From: Takashimella koratensis
Taxonomy: Eukaryota; Basidiomycota; Tremellomycetes; Trichosporonales; Tetragoniomycetaceae
Assembly: GCA_003116875.1 (NCBI GenBank)
Contig: BCKT01000002.1
Location: 1,178,001-1,242,000 of the forward strand
Direction: 5' to 3'
Length of the DNA: 64,000 nt
Below, in pieces: positions 32,212 through 47,721 of this stretch (position 1 is its first letter; every line of letters begins with the position of its first letter). The position numbers and the translations under genes are program-made. A model generated the notes under the pieces. The model was not told the origin of the DNA. It searched no databases and worked only from the letters and a program-made list of their open reading frames with translations.

Positions 32212-35200
32212 ATGGGACGTCCCCCTCTCGATCTGGTCGCACGCGAACGGGAGGTCGTTCTCCCTCATCCGGCCGAGGATCTTTCCGAGGATGATGACCT
32301 ACTCTCCTGGATCCTCGTCGACCAGCTCGGTTGTTTGCCCCAAACCAAGCTAGGCGTCCACCCGCAACAGGTCAAGTTTATCGGTCCCTCATTCAAGACT
32401 GAAGACGTCTTGTCCATTGTCCGAGATGTGAGTGTGATCTTGTCACATTGTTTCTGTGCTGAACAGTGCCTTAGACTATTATCAAAGGCAACATGCAAGC
32501 GGCCATGGAGAAACTCTTAGAGTGAGTTTCTGATACGACCTCCACTAACGTGTCCAGGTTCCATCTGATCAAGGATCACCTCGCGTCGAAACAGACTGAT
32601 GGGCAACGGAAACGGACCACCCAGTAAGCCATCATACCGCCCTCCCCTGAGAGACTATACTGATCGACGCAGACATCTCAAACGATACCTCACCATCTAT
32701 CTCCCAACGTCCAAGATCGAGATCCACACCACCGCGCGGTACTCGCATATCACTGGCCATCCTGAGCTTGCCGTCTTTGCGACACGAGCGCTTCCGCCGG
32801 GCCTTGTCTTGTCTGAGCTGCAAGGAGGTGTGGTTCCTCTGCCCGACGCGTGGCGCGAGGAGATGGATATTGGGGACGCGTTCATGGAGAATGAAGAGGA
32901 TCGGGACGATGATGCGGACAACGAAGATGCAGAAGACGACGAGGGGGGCCCGAGTGATCGTGGTCGATCTCGCTCAGCTAGCGCAGTGGTCAGGAAGGAC
33001 AAGGGGAAAGAGAGAGAAGCAGATATTCGTGGACAACGGCGAAGTGGAAGAACCAAACGTCGGGATTTTAGTATCATTTGGTCAGGCTTGAAACGGAGTT
33101 ATCAGCTTTTCCTGGGACCAGCGAGATTCTTGAACGTAAGTAAACCATTTGTTGATGAGAAAGGCTGACAACTCGTAGCACGATTGTTCGCCTAACGTCG
33201 AGCTGTATCGAGAAGGAAAGTATGTGACGTTCCGCGTCCTCCGGCCCATTCGCATTGGCGATGAGCTTACGACTTACTAGTGAGTTATCCTGCTGTCAGA
33301 AGAAAAAAAAATCCAAAGCTGACTGTGTCTGTAGCGGGGAAAATTACTGTGCGTTTGAGAGCAAATATCTTTGCTCAAGGTACTAATCCCTTTGACTGAC
33401 CAACTCTTTCCCTTTGACGAAATAACAGTCGGCAAAGAGAACATCGAATGGTCAGTTTGCTCACAGCAATTTATTTGTTCAACTTTCTGACTTCTTACAG
33501 CCTCTGCCTGACGTGTGAACAAAATCACAAAGGCGGATTCACTCCCAAACTTCGCCTGGAGCGTTCGCTGAGTCGCTCAAACACTGCTTCTCGATCAGGA
33601 TCGCCCTTTGTGCGGGACACTCGCCCACCAATGTCCAGCAGTTTACGCAACGTGTTAAACACGGAAGAGGTGGACTCTATGAGCAACGATGAGGGCGCTG
33701 AGAGCAACAGCGTCTCTCAGAGTGCACAGGAGGACGGCGATACGTACGAGACTGGATCTGTGGCGCCTGATGATGACGATGGGTCTCGATCAGTGGCGAC
33801 TCTGGCGACTCCGACAAAGGCACGTTTCTCAGGTGATGCGCCGTCACCAGGTTCGTCCGGCGCGCAGTCCGACGCGGGTTCGCCAGATGCTGTGGTCAGG
33901 AGAGAACGACATTTCCGGAAAGTCCGTGGTAAAGCCAAGCCTATTCAATGGCTTTCTCGACCCCGGAAACGCAATCAGATCGTCATAGACGAGCAGGCGA
34001 GCACTCCTGCACAAACCGATATGACGGAAGGGTCCGATCTCACGGATGGGTACCCGGAAGAGTTCCCTCGATGCGCCACTTGTGTCAAGCCCCTCACAGA
34101 GCAAGTATGGTACTTAGGTCGATACTTTGACCATTGCTCTAGGTGAGTGTATTGAATGTTGCCTTTGCGGAAGAATCGCTCACAAGGTCAGGTGTATTCG
34201 GCACTCGCTCATCTTCGAGACGGCGTGGCCGGCGCGCGAAAGTCGAAATGTCTTGGAATATCCTCCATCGCATCTGATCCCTGCCAACTTCATCCCACGT
34301 CGTATCTCCACTGTCCCTCTTCCTACTCTCAACAAGGTCCCCAAGCCGATCAAGAACGCGTCTGCCACCGAGCTCGAGGAGACGATCGCGACTGTTGGCG
34401 TGCCCATGGACGAAGGTACACCAGATACCAAGGAAGAGCGGCTTCGTCGTCGCGAAACCAACGTGTACGAGTACGAGCAGTTCATGCACGAGACTCTACG
34501 CGAGGAGGCGTGGCATGCCCAACTGGCGATCGAGGAGCTCGAGGCGAAGAAAGTCGCTGCTCGCGAAGAGGCGAAGAAACAACGAGAGGAGGAGAAGCGC
34601 AAACGGAACGAGGGCAAAGTTCGCGGATCCGGTGTTTGGAGTCGGTACGCTATCATTACCGAGGAAGAGTTCCAACGCCAACAGATGGAGAAGAATATGG
34701 TTCGTTCTGGAACTCGACGAGGTGGTCGGTTCAGAAACGACGCGGAGGAAGAGGAGATGCGGAAGCGTGCCCAGGAGGCTCTCGATGCGCAGAGGAGAGC
34801 AGCGGAGCAGGCTCGGGCGAAGAAAGAAGAGGATGACGACGAGGATGATGAGGACACCGAGGACGTGGTGGGAGGGATTGATGTCGATGTGGACATGGCT
34901 AGTGACTCACACTCTACTGCTCGAGCACGTGCCAAGACGCCAGCCGCAGCACGTACGGCAACCCGCGGCGCGGCGCTTTCGTCTTCATCTCGACCGACAG
35001 CCTCGACCTCGCGCATCCACGTTCCACCGCCTTCGGCACTCCCGCCCAAGGTCATGGGTCTGGTCGAGGACGTCATCGACGTCACTCAGCTCGACTCGTC
35101 GGATGACGACGACCTTGAAAGGGAGAGTCTAAGAGCGAACAAGGAAAAGAGTGACAGCTTTATGGACCTGTTGCAATTCCGCACGACGCCGAAAGATTCG

Positions 35201-36608
35201 GCTCCCAGGAGGTCGTCGTACCACAGCAAGAGCGGGAGCCGGTCGCCTACCAAACGATCGAGACCGCTGGACACGCCGACCGCCCGGGGGACGAGGGAGG
35301 ACGCGATCGAGGTCTCGAGCGACGACAACGAGCAGCTTGTTGGGTCTGCTGGCAAGGTCCCGTTCAACGGGTTCCACAGAACCGCCAGGGACGACGACGA
35401 TGATGAGAGCGACGATCTGAAACAGATCTCAGTGAAAGAGATGTTGGCAATCGCTAGATCGTCACCTTCAAAGTCGTTCCCTGTACACCCGTCGCCCGAT
35501 CGGACCTGGTTGCCTGCACTTGCGGCCACGACGTTGCCGACGACATCGGTAGTAGCGGGTCCGAGCTCGCTCAACGGGTCCGGGGAGCGGGTTAAACGAG
35601 GCCGAGGAAGACCTCCGGGTACCGGTCATTTACAGAAACAAGCGGCGAAGCGGCAACTCGCGTCGTCGGCCAGCGATTCGTCGTTATCTTCCACGGCGAA
35701 ACGTGGGCGTGGTCGACCTCCTTCTCGACCAAGCAGTATCAGCCAAGCAGGTCAAGTTGGTATCAGTCCCCCCGTTCGCGCTGCGCAGCCTTCTACCACC
35801 GAATCGTCTCGGGACAAGGGCAAGGCGTCGACCCAATTCCCTTCCCCCATCGCCATCTCCCCATCCAGCTCGACGGGCCCGAAACGCCTCGGTCCACTGG
35901 GCTCGTTCTCCCGCTCTCGTCCGGCCTCTTTCCACCCTACTCAACCGACTCAAATCGGTTCCAACACTCTGAACACGGGCTCGATATTCCGATTCCCGCA
36001 CCCGTTGGCCTTGCACCCTTCAGCGGCAGTAGGGGGGTCATCGGGATCGGCGAGGACATCCGCGTCCACGTCGGCCTCAACTGCCTCGTCGTCATTGGAC
36101 GAAGCGAGTCCACCGGAAATGATCGACATGGTTTCTGTACCAAGCACGGGGTCGCTCGATGACGTGGATGTCATTGCGGGCTCGTCGTTTGCCCGGCGTC
36201 TGGGAGGACCACTGAAGAAGACTGTCAATGATTTGTTGTTACCTGTACCATCGGTGAGTAACACACGAGTCTCAATGTTTTAGCATCGTCGTACTTTACT
36301 ATATCTCTTCAACACATGTGCTGATCTCTCCACTTTCCTCGATATCACAGCACTCAAACTCATCGTCCAGCAACAACAACAACAACGGCAACGGCAGTAG
36401 TCATATCAGCAACCTCATCAACCACAACAACAATGGCAACAGTAGCAGCGGCAACAGCAACTCTGGGCTCCGGCACTTATTCGGAAACGTCTTTCAGAAG
36501 AGTTTGCCTTCCCTAGACCAATTTGACCGCACTTCATCGACAGGTGGACACACGCATCTTCGACCTTTTGGAGAAACGGCCCTAGGTAGGAACTGGAAGA
36601 CCAACTAG
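32212..36608 (+). CDS. SET9: SET9/Suv4-20-type histone H4 lysine-20 methyltransferase with AT-hooks
   Basis: Ten exons (32212-32427, 32475-32521, 32558-32623, 32673-33135, 33179-33279, 33335-33348, 33429-33450, 33501-34142, 34192-36253, 36351-36608) give 1296 residues. The Suv4-20 N-terminal helical part (WILVDQLGC, KGNMQAAMEKLLE) leads to the SET domain from about residue 110: HLKRYLTIYLPTSKIEIHTT, FLNHDCSPNVELYREGKYV, IGDELTTYYGENYFGKENIE and the post-SET CLCLTC. The SET domain carries an acidic insertion (about residues 170-215). Two exons inside the catalytic region are only 14 and 22 nt. A second Cys/His cluster (CATCVKPL, FDHCSRCIRH) follows. The long C-terminal region has a Glu/Arg coiled coil, acidic runs, two AT-hooks (RGRGRPPGTG near residue 990, RGRGRPPSRP near 1026) and an Asn/Ser-rich tail. 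The product is expected to methylate H4K20 in chromatin. Confidence 0.9.
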
Positions 36609-37595
36609 CCACGTGTAACCCGGTGTCGCCAAGGAATGGGCTCTGCGGTTGAATATTTTTTGTGCATGTTTTTTTGGAGTTTTACTTTCTTCCTCTTTGA
36701 TTTCTCGGGCTCAAATGTTGAGCAAGTTGTACATCATAGGTCTAACCTGATCCTGTATCCTCGCATGCTCTCATATCCTTCCACCTCAAAGTGTCTACAG
36801 AAATCCATCCTTCCTCTACAGCTCCCCCCCCCCCCCCCCCCCCTCTTTCGCCTCATTCACATTCACGGATCTCTTCTCTTTGGCAGCTATATTGCCAGCC
36901 CAGCACCAAACACCAACACCAACACCACCTTCACTCGCTCCTTACCTTGGATCTCCATCATCGGGTTTTTCTGGAGCGTTTGGTCTCTCATTCGCATAGT
37001 TTCGAATAACAGGATCGTTTTTCATTGCATGTCATTTGTGTTTTTAACATCCTTGACCGACTGTTGAGTGTAAGGTGTCAGTAGTCGTCCTTTCGTCCCT
37101 TGCTTTACAGTGGTGGAAGCCAAGAAGTAAAACCCATCCATCTCAGCAACCTCTCAGGTTGCCACCTGCCTACACTGTGGATTTTTCTCGCGTTAAGCCT
37201 TGCCTCTCTCTAATTTGTTCTCGGTGCAAGCGTCAAAGAAATACGTAAATGCATGGCAAGCGGAACAAGGCGAGGTCAACTGTACACGAGCACTGAGTCT
37301 AGCAAAAGGGTAACAGAGAATGGACTGTGGAGGTATCAACAAGGGATATGTGGGGTGGGGGCTGTGAGTTGGGGAAAGGGGATATTAGATTCGGTCGTGT
37401 GGCGGTTTGATAGGGTCAGGTACCAGGTTGCCTTTTGGTCGTCAAGATATAAACTATGAGAGTATGAGTCCGAGTCTGGCTTGTCCACTCTCAACAGGTA
37501 AGCTGCCAGACAAGTTTTATTTTATTTTATTTTTGTTCGAATGTTTTCCGAACCGCCCACTCTTCGTTACTCGTCTTCATGATCATCACGTTCCA
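36609..37595. other. Convergent spacer with a poly-C run
   Basis: Lies between the stops of SET9 (+) and the DHA1 transporter (-). It contains an uninterrupted run of about 20 C at 36824-36843. No gene or structured RNA recognised; probably two 3' UTRs. Confidence 0.45.
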
Positions 37596-40263
37596 CTAAA
37601 CTTGCTCGTTCTTGATCCATGGGAACTCGGAGACCTCGTCGTTCCCTTTCTCAGAAGGACCGATATACACCACTCCTTCTCGGGGTGTGAGGACTGCGTG
37701 GTCACCCTCGATGGAAGGAGAATAGACTTGTCCCGGGGTGTTGGGACCCGGACTCGACGACGGGGCGTGAGCTTGGGTTGGGAGAGTAGGCAAGGCGATG
37801 GTATCGAGCCCGGATGGACCGATGGCCTTTTCGGTGTCGAGAGGGAGAGGGTCGGTGGAAGGGGCGTAACGAGAATGACGACGGAGGACGTGCCCGTATT
37901 TGAAGAAAAGGAAGGGCATGGGCGTGCATGCCAAAGAGAGGAAGGCGAGGACTGTGGCGTTTGAGAGAGAGGTTGGGTTAGTATGTTGGGTGAACAGACT
38001 TTGTAACTTGGGAAGGATGGACAGGGAGATGCGCGTCACGGTGAGGCAGAGGCAGAGGGGATATTTCATACGTGCCGGTACTCACGGGTGATTGCCCATG
38101 GTGGACCGAGGTTATCAAACATGTAGGTGCTAAACATTGGGAATGCTGCGCCAAATAACGACCTCATTACCGTATTCGCTGCAAGAGCGCTCGCACTATG
38201 CAGAGTGTACGCATCGATGAGGTAGATCATGATCGACGTGAAGATGAGGATATACCCAATCCCAAATGGCACGGATGCAACGATGGGGACTGCCCAGTGA
38301 GTAGGGGGTAGGGAAGTCCATGCGAACCAGAAGAGAGAGGCCGGGACGAGGATCGCGCCCAGACACGCCATCGGGAGTCGGGCTTCAGGAGGGACAGGAG
38401 ATCCAGGTGGGAGTGAGGAACGGACTCGGTTGTGGTATACGAGTGAAAGGCGGTTAAGGGCGGTTCCAATGATCATACCGATCCCGATTCCGAGAAGGGC
38501 GAGACCAGAGTGGCTAAGTGACCAGCCGCGATGAAGTTGGAAGACGATAGGGAAGGCGGTGAACATTAGGTACAGGCTGAGAAGGGTCAGTAGGAGGATA
38601 ATCGAGTAAAAAGAAGAGGGTTCGAGGTGCTAGACGATTGACCCATAAGGGAGGGAGAGCGGGGAGGGAGAAGCACCAAAAAGCCAACTTACATGCCGTA
38701 GATGAGGGAGACTGAGAAGGCACACCGAGTCAGTCAAAGTCTCTCTCAGACTTAACCCTCCTACAGCACTCACCATAGATCGACAATGTCCAGACGATAA
38801 CTTCCCTGAACAACAAAGCGAACGGTTTCCCCAATCCCTGAAGGATCACATCCCTCGCCCCCTTCCCTTTCCTATCCACCTCCGCATCGTGCTTGCTCAC
38901 GAAAGCGTAGCAGTATCCTTCCGCCTCGGAGGTCTTGCGCAGCTGGGTCGCGCGAGACCGAAGCAGAGTGGGTCCATAGGTCTCGGGAACGAGAAGAATG
39001 TTGAGAAGGAGCATCACGCAGGCGAATCCAAACTGGACCCAGAAAACCGCTTTGTACCCGTGATATTGCCCGATAAAGCCAGAGCTGGGGAGATGAGCGA
39101 GGTTGAAGAGCAGGGGTGTAGGGGTTAAGGGGACAGAGAAGGTAGGGTTGGACAGATGCTTACATGAGAGGGCCCAGGACGGGGCCGAGGAGCGGAGCAA
39201 GCGTGAAGAGACCACCAGGGATGACACGCTCCTCACTGTAGTGATGATCGTAAGCACTCCATTCGTTTCCTCAACGTGGCGAAATTCGCAGCTGGATTGT
39301 CCACTTACGGAGACCACATATCGCTAACTTGTCCACCACCATTAGTCAACGGTGCGGACCCAAACACACCCGCGAAGAATCGCACAACCAAAAGCGACTG
39401 GATGTTTGTAGAGTAGACGCAGGCGAGGTTGAATACTGCGAAGAGTGGGAAAGAGAGGAAGAAAGGGGTTCGGCGGCCCAAAAGTTCGGATAAGGGCGCC
39501 CAGACGAGAGGTCCGATCGCCATTCCTATAGGCGTCAGTGTATGCTATGAAGAGGGGAAGGAGACACTGTGGGTGGAAGGGATGAGAGGATAGAGGGGAA
39601 AGGGTAAGGAAAGGAAGGAAGGGGGAAAGAGAGAGGAAGATGGAATTGATGGTGACGGTGTGGCGGTCAACGCCACGACTGGTCAATTGGGATAAGGTTT
39701 GGCTCAGGTCCTGGCAGGGGACAAGATCTCCGCCTGGGGAGGTGTTCATGTGTTGGACCAAGCCGCAGCAGGGGAATGAGAGACGGAATTGTGGCCCACC
39801 AGAGAGAGAGGGGAGGAGAGTGTGCGTAGACCGGGGGGAAGACGACAGCCGCCGACAAAGCATCCAACTTACCAACGAGGTACAGACTGAGGCCACCAAT
39901 ACAAAGCTCTTCCGATACTCTCCACCTAACCATGATATCCTCGACTCCACCGACATAGCTACTGCTTACCCATACGGGGCATAGGCAAGTGAACGCCAAC
40001 AAGGCAGTCTGGAACCAGCGGTAACCCTTTGACCAGTTGTACGGGTTGGCCTTGTCGTTCTTCTCTGCCCAGTCGACGAGGAAAGGGTCGTTGGTGAACC
40101 CGCTGCCAGAGTAGAGGGCAGGCGCGGAGATGGAGACGCAGGGGTTGGCGGTCGTGGAGGAGGAGGTAGAGGAGTGTTTGGAGGTGGAGGAGAGCTTGGA
40201 AGCGTCGGAGGGAGAGGACTGGAGGTGCGTAGGTCGAGAAGGCGTGGAGGGAATGAGCGACAT
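37596..40263 (-). CDS. DHA1-family drug/polyamine H+ antiporter (TPO-like)
   Basis: Seven minus-strand exons (40263-39873, 39525-39309, 39235-39164, 39084-38774, 38711-38693, 38576-38086, 37951-37596) give 618 residues. Proteins of this group export polyamines or drugs across the plasma membrane. After a Ser-rich N-terminus, the entry motif DWAEKNDKANPYNWSKGYRW is typical of DHA1. Helix 2-3 carries WAPLSELLGRRTPFF and the antiporter motif C region reads LLGPVLGPLISGF. The central loop RKTSEAEGYCYAFVSKHD separates the halves. Exon 5 is only 19 nt. Intron 1 is 347 nt, the longest in the window outside the gapped one. The cytosolic C-terminus is long and Ser/Pro-rich. The ATG at 40263 (ACCATGTC) was chosen; the frame is open further upstream but without an ATG. 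Confidence 0.9.
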
Positions 40264-42487
40264 GGTGAGGATCGCCCCTGGTGGGGTGGGAACTCGGCGC
40301 TTCAGTGTGGATGGCTCCGAAGAGGAGAAAGAGGTAGAAGGGGCAGTTGGTAGAGGAGCCAAGTTTATGGGCAAGGGTTGTACAAGGGGCCCGAGATATG
40401 CAGGCAGAGGAGTAAGAGACTGCTGATGCCAAGAGGTTGGGTGAGAGTACAGCGGATATCGTCGCTTTATTTATATACATGTCGCTTGCATATCTGCGGC
40501 TGTTTGTGCCCAAACCCAACAACCCAGGCGACAGACGACCACTGGTTTTTTTGCTCGGTTGATGCGATCTCGCCCTCCTTGATGCCGTATCGCAGTCTCA
40601 GGTATGCGACAGCCTCTCAGCCATCGGTCGGCCCCGTCGCGGCCAGGGGAAACAAAGGAGACCAGGAGACCATGGCGATACCGGATTCATTCGCAGGCTC
40701 CAACGCCGTCCCGACGTGGGAAATGGAGGAATACCTCCGCATGAGCGAGAAACCGAGCAGGGCACAGGTGAGAGGGGAACGGGGGGGGGGGGGGGGACGC
40801 GGAAGGGGTGATTGCATGATGCAGCTCGGAAACGAGGTTCAGTGCAACGAGGGTCGGTCGCTGCCGAACAGGCGCCGGGGATTCCGGAGCACCTGATTTC
40901 ATTGATAAAACCCAACCAGCAGGACAAAGGGGTGGTAAGGTGTGAGACGGACAGCGATCATCAACTTCCTGGGGCTGCCCGTGCTGCCCTGGAGGTGAGT
41001 TCCATAGGAAAGGTTACCACGAGACGGTGGGTGGGAAACGGACAAACGGACAATTGGGTTCCAAGTTCCAGGATTCGAGGCGCGGTCGGGGCGGGCGGTG
41101 GCTCTTGCGTCGCAGATGTGCGGTCCCGGCTCGCCCGCATACCTCGGCACCCAGAGACAGGCGCCGCAGCATGCAGCGCCCAGCCCCCAGCCCCTGGCTT
41201 AAACGGTTCAATGGGAGGTCACCGCTCACCCGGCAGGATAAGTATAAAACGTTGCTTGCTCGGCTGATGCTTGTGCAGTCGCGGTAGCGGGTTACCTGAG
41301 ATCCAGAGCTTGCAGAGAAAGAAACAAAATAAAAAAAGGGGGGAACCGAGTTGTGGCGCCGAACGTGCCTCGCAAGGGGGTTAAAGGATTTTTTTGAACC
41401 TAGGTGCGAGTTTTCAACGTAGCTTGGGTCTGCTGCCTGATGCTTTTATCGTGGAGGTGAAACTGCGATACAGCGGGATGGAGAGGAAGAGCACGGTACA
41501 CGGGAACGAGCAGGCACAAAGAGACGCACGAGTTGATGGTAGGTACAGAAACTCTGCAGGTTCCGCGGGTTTGCCGAGTGAGGGAGAGCTGAGCTTGCTG
41601 TGCCTTCTGAACAGCGGAGGAAAATCACCGGGCGCGGCACGAACCTGACCTAATCCAGATCTCATCGAGCATCGAGCGCACGCTGTGCTCAATTTCCCCT
41701 TACCGCACTGACTTGTCGTGCGTTGTGCTTCATTGCGGTGACTGCTGTGAAAGCGGTGATACTCATCCACTGCTCAGCCTGTGCAAGTGTGTATCCGAAG
41801 CAGGAGAAAGCTGTGGGTATTACGATGATGGGTACATGCATCGCGGGTGTTTGATACTCTGATAGATTTGATCGTAGCGAGGGGAATGTGGGATGTGGGA
41901 CGGCATCTTGGTTTCACGTGGACTCAACCGCGGTCAATGATGGATTAGTTGGCCCAGTTTGATGTCCGCTGTCATGCCTGGTCGCTGAGTTCATTAGTGA
42001 CAGCTGTGACGGAGATGTCAACAGCTAAGGGTGTATCAGCACCTGTGGAGTCTCTAGGATCACGTTCCAGGATGGTCCCTAGCCAGCAACGCGAGAGATG
42101 AGAGATGTCGCAAGGCGTGCAAAGGGCAGAAGAGGTCGAAGTAGGCGTGCAAGGAAGGGCGCCCGCGCCTAAATACCAGGTCATATCACGTGATCGGAGG
42201 TGTAAGTATCCGTTTCCGGTGAGAAGGGTGTCAGGTGGTAGAAGAGGGCGGGCAAAGAGAGAGAGAGAGAAGGGAGGCAGGGAAGCAAGGGGAGTGACGC
42301 GTTGGGCGCTCACCTTGCACCTTCCTTGCTTCCCCCCCAGGACTCGTCCTAGTTCGGTCCGCATCACCGTGCAGCGCACCATCCACCGTACCGTACTCCA
42401 CCCACCCCACTTGATTGGTTCTCATCTCCACATCCTCCTCTCTCACCACCACCACCTCTTCCACCACCACCACCACCACCACTCACC
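40264..42487. promoter_or_regulatory. 2.2-kb divergent upstream region of the DHA1 transporter and UGP1
   Basis: No gene could be supported; the open frames at 40812-41287 and 41414-41770 have no similarity, no splice pairs and rare codons. It holds a G16 run (40781-40796), a TATAAAA at 41243-41249 and a C/A-rich CACCACC leader directly before the UGP1 ATG. The spacer is large for this genome, and a non-coding RNA could be present. Confidence 0.4.
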
Positions 42488-45137
<2,650 letters not shown>

Positions 45138-45994
45138 ACGGTGGACACCCGAAGGTCGTGTATTTGGACAGGCGTGGTGCTGTGCTCTCCTCCTCTTGTG
45201 GTAGGGGTAGAGTACAGGTGTATGCGTTTTTTTTTCTCCAGTGGATAGCTGTGTGATCAGATTGCGATACCAGGATTGAGATTGATAAAAAAAGATTGGA
45301 GTTAAAAAAACCCTCTCAGACGCAGAGAAAAATGTGGAAGAATGATATTACCTATTACCAGAAGAAAGAAAAAACAGCAGCAAAACAGGATATCAGATGC
45401 AGGTGGCGGTGGGTAGACGCAGAGGCAAGAGGCAGAGATTTGAATCTTGTCGTACTTTGTTGATACCGAAGTGAGGGCAGTGGGAGTGGAGTAGAGAAAG
45501 AAACTGGATAATAGTGTCGTCACTCTTTTCCTATCCTCGCTTTGCTCAGACTTTGGATATCCTTTCCTCACCTCGTTCATTGAAGATACCTCCCCCCATT
45601 TTTCCCTCTTTGAGCAGAGTATGCAGTGGATGAGCTCGCTGATCGAATCACTCGAGGTAGTCGCAGGTCTGTCTCTGATGATGATAATAATGATGATACT
45701 TGTTGAGAATGACGGACTCATTGATAACGTGTGAATAATGCATGCGCGTCTGTGTCCAACTTTTGAGTGTGCGGGGTATGGGGTAATGGGGGAAGGGTAG
45801 AGAACGATACGTTCTGGATGAATGGGGTGTTTTTCCTTTCGTAACGGCTATGAATGCAAGGATCTGCTTTTTTCGACCTTCTCTACTAGACACTCTTCTT
45901 CTCTGTACATAGATCTATCCCCTCCAGCCCTGTGCTCTTTGCGAGTCCCCATCACTACCGTCTTCCTAGGTCCACGTCCACCATATACCCTCAC
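45138..45994. other. Convergent spacer of UGP1 and mL57
   Basis: Two 3' regions facing each other. A-rich and AT-rich segments (45290-45310, 45365-45380) may serve as polyadenylation signals. An open minus frame (45302-45721) is Ile/Phe/Cys-rich and not credible as a gene. Confidence 0.4.
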
Positions 45995-47721
45995 TCATCG
46001 CGACGCTCGAGCAAGACCGACGATACCTTCGTCTCCACCCCACGCACGCCCCTCGTACCTCGTTGCAGCAGGTACGATCCCTCCTTCCTCACTTATGAGA
46101 AACTCTCCATGCGCTTCGGTAGGTAAAACCGTTCCCGATGTTGTTGGGTTTAACGTCGATGCTGATGATGTTGATGCTGATGTAGATGTAGATGCTGAGG
46201 AAGTTGAAGAATGGACAAGTTGAGAAGAAGAAGAAGAAGAAGCGGAAGGAGAGGCGTCACTGCCAGAGTCGGAACGGACGAGGAAAATAGAGTGAAGAGC
46301 ATTCGTAGCGGCACGGTGGTAAGCCATGGAAATGGAGGAACCTGACCCCTCGGCGAGTTTGAGACCGGATGGGAGGAAGAGACCGATACTGAATAACGGA
46401 GCCTGAGTGTGGGTACCGGACGACGCGAGTAGCCTGCGAGGGTGAGTATTGATACCAAACGGAGGGCGGGAGCAGATGATGGCAGAGGTCAAGAATGTGG
46501 GTATCATCAAACTGCCTACGGGACTGGGGATCATGAAACTGGGAAGCAGGGCAAGTCGTATAGAAACTTTGACTCACCTCGCTTCGATCCGACCAGCTTC
46601 AGAAGGGTCAACGCCCGCCCCGACCAAGTGCTTCGCAACCACCGAGGAGAGAACGTGGCGTGGGTTCTTAAAGTTGAACAGAGACGATGGGTCGAGGTGG
46701 CGGGATAGGAAGTGGGCGGAGACGAAGCGCCGTGCGGCGTGGATGCCCTGGAAGAGTTTAGTGAAGGGAGAACGAGTGGGAAGATGAGTGAGATGAAATG
46801 GCGATAGGAATGAATGAGCGAAAGAGAAGGACGTATAGACGTTGGTGAAAGCAAGAGAAATGGGTAGAGTTGGATACAGTAATGCTTTCTAGTCAAACTT
46901 ACCTGCTCCTGGTAGATGAGACCGACGAGGGCTCGGGTCACCGAAGCCACGCCTTCCTCCCACGACGCCTTTTTCTTCTGCCTCTCCCTTGCCCTTCTCA
47001 CACTCTCCACTGCCTCACTCACTCCACCCGCCCCTGCCCCCTTCTCTCCTTCACCTTCCATCACGTCCCACTCCCCCGCGTCCATCCGCCTCCTCCACCT
47101 GACCTGGACCCCTCCCACCTGCGCTCCTTTACCCGGTGTTACACCTTCCACCGCCCCGCCACCAACGACGCCGACGCCCAGTTCGCGCGCGACCGAGACG
47201 CAAGAAGACGGGCCGACGAGGGAAGTGACGCCTACTTTGAGTGCGGTAGATGGGAGGTGAGGGTAGAGGGTGGATAGATGTTCGGATGCAAAGAGACCAA
47301 GAAGGGCGTTACCCAAAGAAGCGAGGAGCTCGTTGTCGCTCCCGTTCGAGGTGGCCGAGTCGAGAGAAGCATCGAGAGAGTCGGTAGAATCGGCAGTAGC
47401 ATGATCGGTGGTAAAGTAAGAAGGGTGAGTGAGGCACGCGATGAGCGAGTCGTGCAGTTCCGTCGATACGGGCAACGCAAGTCTCGCGAGCAACGCAGAG
47501 AGTGCCGAGGGGGAAGGAGAAGCGATAGTGGAGCTGCTACTGCCTCCCCGACTACTGCTTCCTACTCGCCCAGCTTTCCGCGATTGCCGAGGAGCAACCG
47601 AGGTCGAGTGGAGGGACCGAGAGGAAGTGCTCGAGCTGGGACTGGCAGTGAGAGATCGGCGGACGTGCGGCGCACGCAGGACTCGTCGCACCAGGGCAGT
47701 CGGGAGAGATAACGTCGACAT
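45995..47721 (-). CDS. MRPL15: Mitochondrial large-subunit ribosomal protein mL57 (RNase III-like fold)
   Basis: Three minus-strand exons (47721-46903, 46747-46578, 46433-45995) give 475 residues. The N-terminus is Arg/Ser-rich without acidic residues (about 60 residues), a mitochondrial presequence. The RNase III-like domain begins near residue 80 with ELHDSLIACLTHPSY and continues with NELLASLGNALLGLFASEHL, YPHLPSTALK, then VTRALVGLIYQEQGIHAARRFVSAHFLSRHLD. The catalytic RNase III signature is not kept, as usual for mL57. A double-stranded-RNA-binding-like part follows (LLASSGTHTQAPLFSIGLFL). The protein is longer than yeast MrpL15 because of Ser/Ala-rich inserts, including a poly-Ser stretch and an ASTST run in the last exon. 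The ATG at 47721 is followed by the presequence; an upstream open frame lacks features. Confidence 0.82.

Noticed and set aside
34180..35085. Serine-rich antisense frame opposite SET9
   Set aside because: Mirror of the Glu/Arg-rich coding strand; composition explains the lack of stops.
40264..40374. Upstream extension of the DHA1 transporter N-terminus
   Set aside because: Open frame but no ATG; the ATG at 40263 has a good context.
40812..41770. Short frames on both strands in the UGP1 upstream region
   Set aside because: No similarity or codon bias like neighbours; not supported as genes.
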